Source: JANNHP01 sp031404455 (GTDB lineage Bacteria > Planctomycetota > JAJSAM01 > JAJVHW01). From it: a stretch of DNA of 10,649 nucleotides. Positions 6,995 through 10,649 of the stretch are shown one piece after another. The notes under the pieces are model-generated. The model was given only the letters and a program-made list of their open reading frames with translations, was not told the origin of the DNA and searched no databases. The DNA lies in assembly GCA_031404455.1 (NCBI GenBank), contig JANNHP010000426.1, positions 1 to 10,649 of the forward strand. Direction: 5' to 3'. Positions within the stretch are counted from its first letter, which is position 1. Each line of letters opens with the position of its first letter. The position numbers were made by a program, and so were the translations under genes.

Positions 6995-7512
6995 CCGCCC
7001 TGCACGTGGGCGAGGAACGCGAGGAAGGCGGGGCGCTCCTCACCACGCTCGATTCCGTCATCAACTGGGCGAGGAAGAACTCGCTCTGGCCCATGCCGAT
7101 GGGGCTCTCCTGCTGCGCCATCGAGTTCATGGCGGCCGCGGCGTCGCGGTTCGACATCTCGCGCTTCGGCGCGGAGGTCGCGCGGTTCTCTCCCAAGCAG
7201 GCCGACGTGATGATCGTGGCCGGGACCATGACCTACAAGATGGGCGAGGCGGTCCGCCGTCTCTACGACCAGATGGCCGAGCCGAAGTGGGTGATCGCCA
7301 TGGGCGCCTGCGCGTCCTCGGCCGGGATGTTCCGCACGTACTCGGTGATGCAGGGCATCGACCACATCGTGCCGGTGGACTACTACATCCCCGGATGCCC
7401 GCCCCGGCCCGAGATGCTGTTGAACGCGCTGATCGAACTGCAGAAGCGGGTCGGCGAGGACCGCTCGTTCCGCCGCACGAACGCCGGCCTGATGCTGGGC
7501 ACGAAGACCTGA
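6976..7512 (+). CDS. nuoB: NADH-quinone oxidoreductase subunit B (cluster N2 subunit)
   Basis: NuoB carries the last iron-sulfur cluster, N2, which hands electrons to quinone at the interface with NuoD. The 178-residue product is full length. The four 4Fe-4S ligands are visible: adjacent C46 and C47 in GLSCCAIEFMA, C112 in GACASSAGMF and C141 in PGCPPRPE. The core RFDISRFGAEV and the QADVMIVAGT segment are also typical. ATG 6976 lies inside the end of nuoA (19-base overlap) and is preceded by AGGGGG (6963-6968) with a 7-base spacer, which supports this start and translational coupling. The nuoC start follows 7 bases after the stop. Confidence 0.97.
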   Translation: MAEGRLTALHVGEEREEGGALLTTLDSVINWARKNSLWPMPMGLSCCAIEFMAAAASRFDISRFGAEVARFSPKQADVMIVAGTMTYKMGEAVRRLYDQMAEPKWVIAMGACASSAGMFRTYSVMQGIDHIVPVDYYIPGCPPRPEMLLNALIELQKRVGEDRSFRRTNAGLMLGTKT

Positions 7513-7519
7513 GAACGCC

Positions 7520-8062
7520 GTGACCGCCGAGAACCCCTCCCCGGAGTCCCCGGCCGTCGCGGCCATTCGGTCGCGCTGGCCCGACGCCGTGCGCGACGTC
7601 GCCGTCAACGCGGGGCAGTTCCGCGTGACGATCCCGCGCGAGAAGCTGATCGAGATCCTCACGGCGCTGCGCGACGACCCGGTCCTCAAGTTCGACTTCC
7701 TCGTGGATCTCACGGCGATCGATCTCTCACCCGCCGTGCCGCGGTTCCGCATGGTCTACGTGCTGCGCAGCATGACGCGCCGCGAGGAACTCGTCCTGAA
7801 GTGCGAGGTGCCCGAGGACGACTGCCGCGTGCCGAGCGCCCACGAACTCTACCGCTGCGTGAACGCGATGGAGCGCGAGTGCTACGACATGTTCGGCATC
7901 CACTTCACCGGACACCCCGACCTGCGCCGCATCCTGATGCCCGAGATGTTCACGGACTTCCCGCTGCGGAAGGACTTCCCCATGGTCGGCAAGATGAGCG
8001 ACCAGGAGTGGGCCGAGTGGATCGTCGCCCGGGCCCAGCGGACGGAGGGCGATCCGGCATGA
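7520..8062 (+). CDS. nuoC: NADH-quinone oxidoreductase subunit C (30 kDa subunit)
   Basis: NuoC is a peripheral scaffold subunit of the complex I connecting arm and carries no cofactor. The 180-residue product has the family signature ERECYDMFGI (118-127), followed by GHPDLRRILMPE and DFPLRKDFP (146-154). It is a stand-alone NuoC rather than the fused NuoCD of E. coli. The start is GTG 7520, 7 bases after the nuoB stop. The ribosome binding site is weak, but the next in-frame candidates would cut into the first conserved strand region. The stop TGA overlaps the nuoD start as ATGA. Confidence 0.96.
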   Translation: MTAENPSPESPAVAAIRSRWPDAVRDVAVNAGQFRVTIPREKLIEILTALRDDPVLKFDFLVDLTAIDLSPAVPRFRMVYVLRSMTRREELVLKCEVPEDDCRVPSAHELYRCVNAMERECYDMFGIHFTGHPDLRRILMPEMFTDFPLRKDFPMVGKMSDQEWAEWIVARAQRTEGDPA

Positions 8063-9297
8063 GCACCCCCGCGCCCGCCACCACCGCCGGTTTCTCGACG
8101 AGCTTCGAGCGCCAGAAGGGGCCCGGCGGCGAAGAGCACATGATCCTGAACATGGGGCCGTCGCACCCCTCCACGCACGGCGTGCTGCGCATCCTCCTCG
8201 AACTCGACGGCGAGGTGATCGTCCGCGCGGAGCCCGACGTCGGCTACCTGCACCGCGGCATGGAGAAGATCGCGGAGGTCTACGGCTACAACAAGTTCGT
8301 CCCCTACACCGACCGCTTCGACTACCTGGCGCCCATCGCCAACAACGTCGCGGTCGTGTCCGCGGTCGAGAAGTGCGCCGGCATCGAGATCCCCGAACGC
8401 GCGCGGATGCTGCGCCTGGTCTGCTGCGAACTCGGGCGCATCTCGGCACACCTCCTCGGCATCGGCGCGTTCGCCATGGACATCGGCGCGCTGTCGGTGT
8501 TCCTCTACTCCTTCCAGCAGCGCGAGAACATCTACAACTTCATGGAGGCGCTGACGGGCGCGCGCTTCACGGTGAGCTGGACGCGCGTCGGCGGCTGTGC
8601 CCGCGACCTGCCGCCCGGCTGGGTGGACGGCGTCAAGCGCTTCGTGAAGGACTTCCCGCAGCGCATCGAGCGCGACGTCGAGGGTCTCCTCACCACGAAC
8701 CGCATCTGGGTGGATCGCCTGAAGGGCGTCGGCGTGATGCCGCGCGACGTCGCGATCAGCTACGGACTCACGGGCCCGTCGCTGCGCGCGTCGGGCGTCG
8801 AGTGGGACCTGCGCAAGGAGCAGCCGTACCTCGGCTACGAGAACTTCGATTTCGACATTCCCGTGGGCGAGGTCGGCGACGCGTACGACCGCTACCTCGT
8901 CCGCATCGAGGAGATGAAGCAGTCCGCGCGGATCCTCCAGCAGGCGCTCGACCGCATCCCCGAAGGGCCGATCAACGTCGACGACAAGAAGATCGTGCTG
9001 CCCGGCAAGCGCGAGGTGCTGACGAGCATGGAGCAGTTGATCCACCAGTTCATGGTGGTCACCGAGGGCCCCGAGCTCGGTCCGGCCGAGCGCTACTTCG
9101 GCGTCGAGAACCCGAAGGGCGAACTCGGCTTCTACGTGGACGCCGACGGCACCGGCCGTCCGCGCCGCATGCGCGTCCGCGGGCCGTCGTTCATGAACAT
9201 CGCGTCGTTCCCGTACGCGCTGAAGGGCTCGATGCTCGCCGACGTCGTCGCCATCCTCGGGAGCTTCGACTTCGTGATGGGGGAGTGCGATCGATGA
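8059..9297 (+). CDS. nuoD: NADH-quinone oxidoreductase subunit D (49 kDa subunit)
   Basis: NuoD forms the quinone-binding pocket with NuoB and descends from the large subunit of NiFe hydrogenases. The 412-residue product is complete, from the GPSHPSTHGVLR motif to the conserved FDFVMGECDR end. H40 in STHG and Y89 in DRFDYL line up in motif and spacing with the quinone-headgroup residues His38 and Tyr87 of Thermus Nqo4. The region with VGYLHRGMEK and YGYNKFVPYTDR is also typical. ATG 8059 overlaps the nuoC stop (ATGA), with GGAGGG (8044-8049) 9 bases upstream. The last 16 bases of the gene form the left arm and first loop bases of a 14-bp stem-loop that spans the stop codon. Unlike the other junctions in the operon, 157 bases separate it from nuoE. 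Confidence 0.97.
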   Translation: MSTPAPATTAGFSTSFERQKGPGGEEHMILNMGPSHPSTHGVLRILLELDGEVIVRAEPDVGYLHRGMEKIAEVYGYNKFVPYTDRFDYLAPIANNVAVVSAVEKCAGIEIPERARMLRLVCCELGRISAHLLGIGAFAMDIGALSVFLYSFQQRENIYNFMEALTGARFTVSWTRVGGCARDLPPGWVDGVKRFVKDFPQRIERDVEGLLTTNRIWVDRLKGVGVMPRDVAISYGLTGPSLRASGVEWDLRKEQPYLGYENFDFDIPVGEVGDAYDRYLVRIEEMKQSARILQQALDRIPEGPINVDDKKIVLPGKREVLTSMEQLIHQFMVVTEGPELGPAERYFGVENPKGELGFYVDADGTGRPRRMRVRGPSFMNIASFPYALKGSMLADVVAILGSFDFVMGECDR

Positions 9298-9313
9298 ATA
9301 TCGATCGCACTCC
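9282..9313 (+). terminator. Perfect 14-bp stem-loop spanning the nuoD stop codon
   Basis: GGAGTGCGATCGAT (9282-9295) pairs with ATCGATCGCACTCC (9300-9313) around a GAAT loop (9296-9299), with no mismatch. The left arm encodes the last NuoD codons and the first base of the TGA stop. The right arm is non-coding and ends at the base just before the GTAG-headed repeat. No T-run follows, so it may act as an attenuator, an RNA-processing or mRNA-stability site, or a partial terminator inside the operon. Which of these is not shown. Confidence 0.6.
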
Positions 9314-9404
9314 TGTAGGGGCGACCCATGGGTCGCCCGTCGCGCGATCCCGCGGCAGCGGTCGCCCCAGCCAGTTCGCGGGCGACATGTATGTCGCCCC
9401 TACA
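9314..9404. repeat. REPIN-like element: two REP palindromes in inverted orientation
   Basis: This 91-bp element has perfect 12-base terminal inverted repeats, TGTAGGGGCGAC (9314-9325) and GTCGCCCCTACA (9393-9404). Each end is a REP-like unit, a GTAG tetranucleotide followed by a GC-rich palindrome. Unit 1 has GTAG at 9315-9318 and a perfect palindrome at 9319-9338 with arm GGGCGACCCA. Unit 2, on the - strand, has GTAG at 9400-9403 and a palindrome at 9380-9399 with arm GGGCGACAT. The 41 bases between them (9339-9379) are unique. GTAG at the foot of a palindrome, in inverted pairs, is the hallmark of REPINs, which are mobilised in trans by RAYT (TnpA-REP, Y1-type) transposases. No transposase is in the window. 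There is no obvious target duplication. Confidence 0.75.
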
Positions 9405-9454
9405 ACGACACGGGCCCGCGGTGGTCGGCGCCATGTCGGCGAACGGTGTGCTCG

Positions 9455-9967
9455 ATGAGTCATTCTCCCTCCACCAACCATCCCCCCGCGACCGACGGCG
9501 GCCCGTCGTTCGACGACCTGCGCCCTCGTCTCGACCCCATCGTCGCCCGCTACCCGGTCCGCGCCGGCGCGATGCTGCCCGTCCTCTGGATCGTCCAGAA
9601 GTCGCGCGGATGGCTCTCTCCGCGCTCGGTGAAGGAAGTCGCCGCGTACCTCGAGGTGCCGCAGGCGCACGTCGAGGGCGTCATCAGCTTCTACACGATG
9701 TTCCGCGGCGACCCGGTCGGGCGGCACGTCGTGATGGTGTGCAAGACGCTGTCGTGTCGCCTGCGCGGCGCGCAGGAAGTCATCGACGCGCTGAAGTCGA
9801 AGTACGACATCGACCTCGGTGGCACCTCGGCCGACGGACGCTTCACCATCGAGAGTGCCGAGTGCCTCGGCCTCTGCGACATGGCCCCGTGCATGCTCGT
9901 CGGCGACGCGCGCTTCGGCGATCTCACGCCGAAGTCCGCCGTCGACGCGCTGGAGGGACTGCGCTGA
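9455..9967 (+). CDS. nuoE: NADH-quinone oxidoreductase subunit E (24 kDa subunit)
   Basis: NuoE holds the 2Fe-2S cluster N1a beside the flavin subunit NuoF in the NADH-oxidising tip of complex I. The product from ATG 9455 has 170 residues. All four ligands are present in the family spacing: C96-x4-C101 (VCKTLSC) and C137-x3-C141 (AECLGLC). The N-terminal helical part with YPVRAGAMLPVLWIVQ, GWLSP and FYTMF is typical. GTG 9446 is an in-frame alternative adding three residues, and neither start has a clear ribosome binding site. This is notable because nuoB, nuoD and nuoF do. The gene begins 50 bases after the REPIN-like repeat, so it may depend on read-through, a local promoter, or both. Its stop overlaps the nuoF start by one base (TGATG). 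Confidence 0.95.
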   Translation: MSHSPSTNHPPATDGGPSFDDLRPRLDPIVARYPVRAGAMLPVLWIVQKSRGWLSPRSVKEVAAYLEVPQAHVEGVISFYTMFRGDPVGRHVVMVCKTLSCRLRGAQEVIDALKSKYDIDLGGTSADGRFTIESAECLGLCDMAPCMLVGDARFGDLTPKSAVDALEGLR

Positions 9968-10649
9968 TGGCGGCCGTCGAGTTCCCGAGACTGCTGAAGG
10001 GCGCGCCTCCCATCGGAAGGCGCGAGACCCTCGACGAGTACGTGAAGCGCGGCGGCTACGCGGGCCTCTCGAAGGCGCTCGCGATGGATCCCGAAGCCAT
10101 CACGAAGGAGATGCTCGACAGCGGCCTTCGCGGACGCGGCGGCGCGGGCTTCCCCGCCGGACGCAAGTGGACGTTCGTGCCGAAGAACTCCGGCAAGCCC
10201 GTCTACCTCGCGGTCAACGGGGACGAGTCCGAGCCCGGCTGCTTCAAGGACCGGCAGATCATGGAGCGGGTGCCGCACCTCCTGATCGAGGGCTCGCTCA
10301 TCGCGTGCCGCGCGATCGGCGCGCAGACGGCGTACATCTACATCCGCGGCGAGTACCCGCACTCGATCCAGGCCGTCGAGGCGGCGATCGAGGAGGCGCG
10401 CAAGTCAGGCCACGTCGGTAGGAGCGTGATGGGCAGCGGATGGCGCTGCGAGGTGTGGGTCCATCCCGGCGCGGGCGCCTACATCTGCGGCGAGGAGACG
10501 GGCATGCTCAGCTCGATCGAGGGCGGCCGCGGCTACCCGAAGATCAAGCCCCCGTTCCCGGCCGTCGAGGGCCTGTGGCACTGCCCGACGATCATCAACA
10601 ACGTCGAGACCATCGCCAACGTGGTGCCGATCGTCAAGGACGGCGCCGC
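9967..10649 (+). CDS. nuoF: NADH-quinone oxidoreductase subunit F (51 kDa flavin subunit), 3' partial
   Basis: NuoF binds NADH and FMN and is the electron entry point of complex I. The window holds the first 227 codons of a protein usually about 420-450 residues long, and the frame is open at the edge. Visible signatures are the glycine-rich GLRGRGGAGFPAGRKW (53-68) for NADH/FMN, NGDESEPGCFKDR (84-96) for FMN contact, GAGAYICGEET (168-178), KIKPPFPA and NNVET (211-215). The cysteines for cluster N3 would lie beyond the window. ATG 9967 shares its A with the nuoE stop and is preceded by GGAGGG (9952-9957) at 9 bases, so translation is probably coupled to nuoE. Confidence 0.96.
   Translation, partial: MAAVEFPRLLKGAPPIGRRETLDEYVKRGGYAGLSKALAMDPEAITKEMLDSGLRGRGGAGFPAGRKWTFVPKNSGKPVYLAVNGDESEPGCFKDRQIMERVPHLLIEGSLIACRAIGAQTAYIYIRGEYPHSIQAVEAAIEEARKSGHVGRSVMGSGWRCEVWVHPGAGAYICGEETGMLSSIEGGRGYPKIKPPFPAVEGLWHCPTIINNVETIANVVPIVKDGA

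Noticed and set aside
7882..9045. A 387-codon open frame on the - strand
   Set aside because: It is antisense to nuoC and nuoD, whose protein motifs are unmistakable; the antisense product has no family features.
9314..9404. A two-repeat CRISPR remnant
   Set aside because: The two similar units are in inverted, not direct, orientation, are palindromic, and carry GTAG at their outer ends, which fits a REP pair and not CRISPR repeats.

Overview
The window is a GC-rich, densely coding piece of bacterial chromosome, with every gene on the + strand. It looks like a member of the Planctomycetota or a close relative. The main clue is the first gene, which joins the tail of an RNA polymerase sigma factor to a membrane anchor and a long chain of carboxypeptidase-regulatory-like beta-sandwich modules, an architecture I associate with that phylum. 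This assignment is inference from gene style, not from a database search.

Region 1 (1-6089) holds three genes that look like an envelope or signalling neighbourhood: a 5'-truncated sigma/membrane/beta-sandwich fusion protein (2-2710), a GT1-type glycosyltransferase (2744-4024), and a second membrane-anchored protein with the same kind of beta-sandwich modules but no sigma domain (4137-6089). Region 2 (6090-6264) is a non-coding boundary carrying three back-to-back perfect stem-loops.

Region 3 (6265-10649) is the start of a respiratory complex I (NADH:quinone oxidoreductase) operon: a small one-helix membrane protein of unknown function (6265-6495), then nuoA, nuoB, nuoC, nuoD, nuoE and nuoF in canonical order, with nuoF cut by the window edge. 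nuoA/B, nuoC/D and nuoE/F overlap and nuoB/C are 7 bases apart, as expected for translational coupling. nuoA is a membrane subunit, nuoB, C and D form the quinone-reducing connecting arm, and nuoE and F form the NADH-oxidising tip. NuoC and NuoD are separate proteins, unlike the fused NuoCD of E. coli.

The tight packing is broken once, between nuoD and nuoE (9298-9454). A perfect 14-bp stem-loop spans the nuoD stop codon and ends at the exact base where a 91-bp doublet of inverted GTAG-headed palindromes begins. This doublet has the form of a REPIN (paired REP elements). It separates the connecting-arm genes from the NADH-dehydrogenase-module genes.

No stretch longer than about 175 bases lacks a gene. 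I saw no tRNA, rRNA, CRISPR array, transposase gene or prophage gene. Long open frames on the - strand and in other + frames are by-products of the high GC content.
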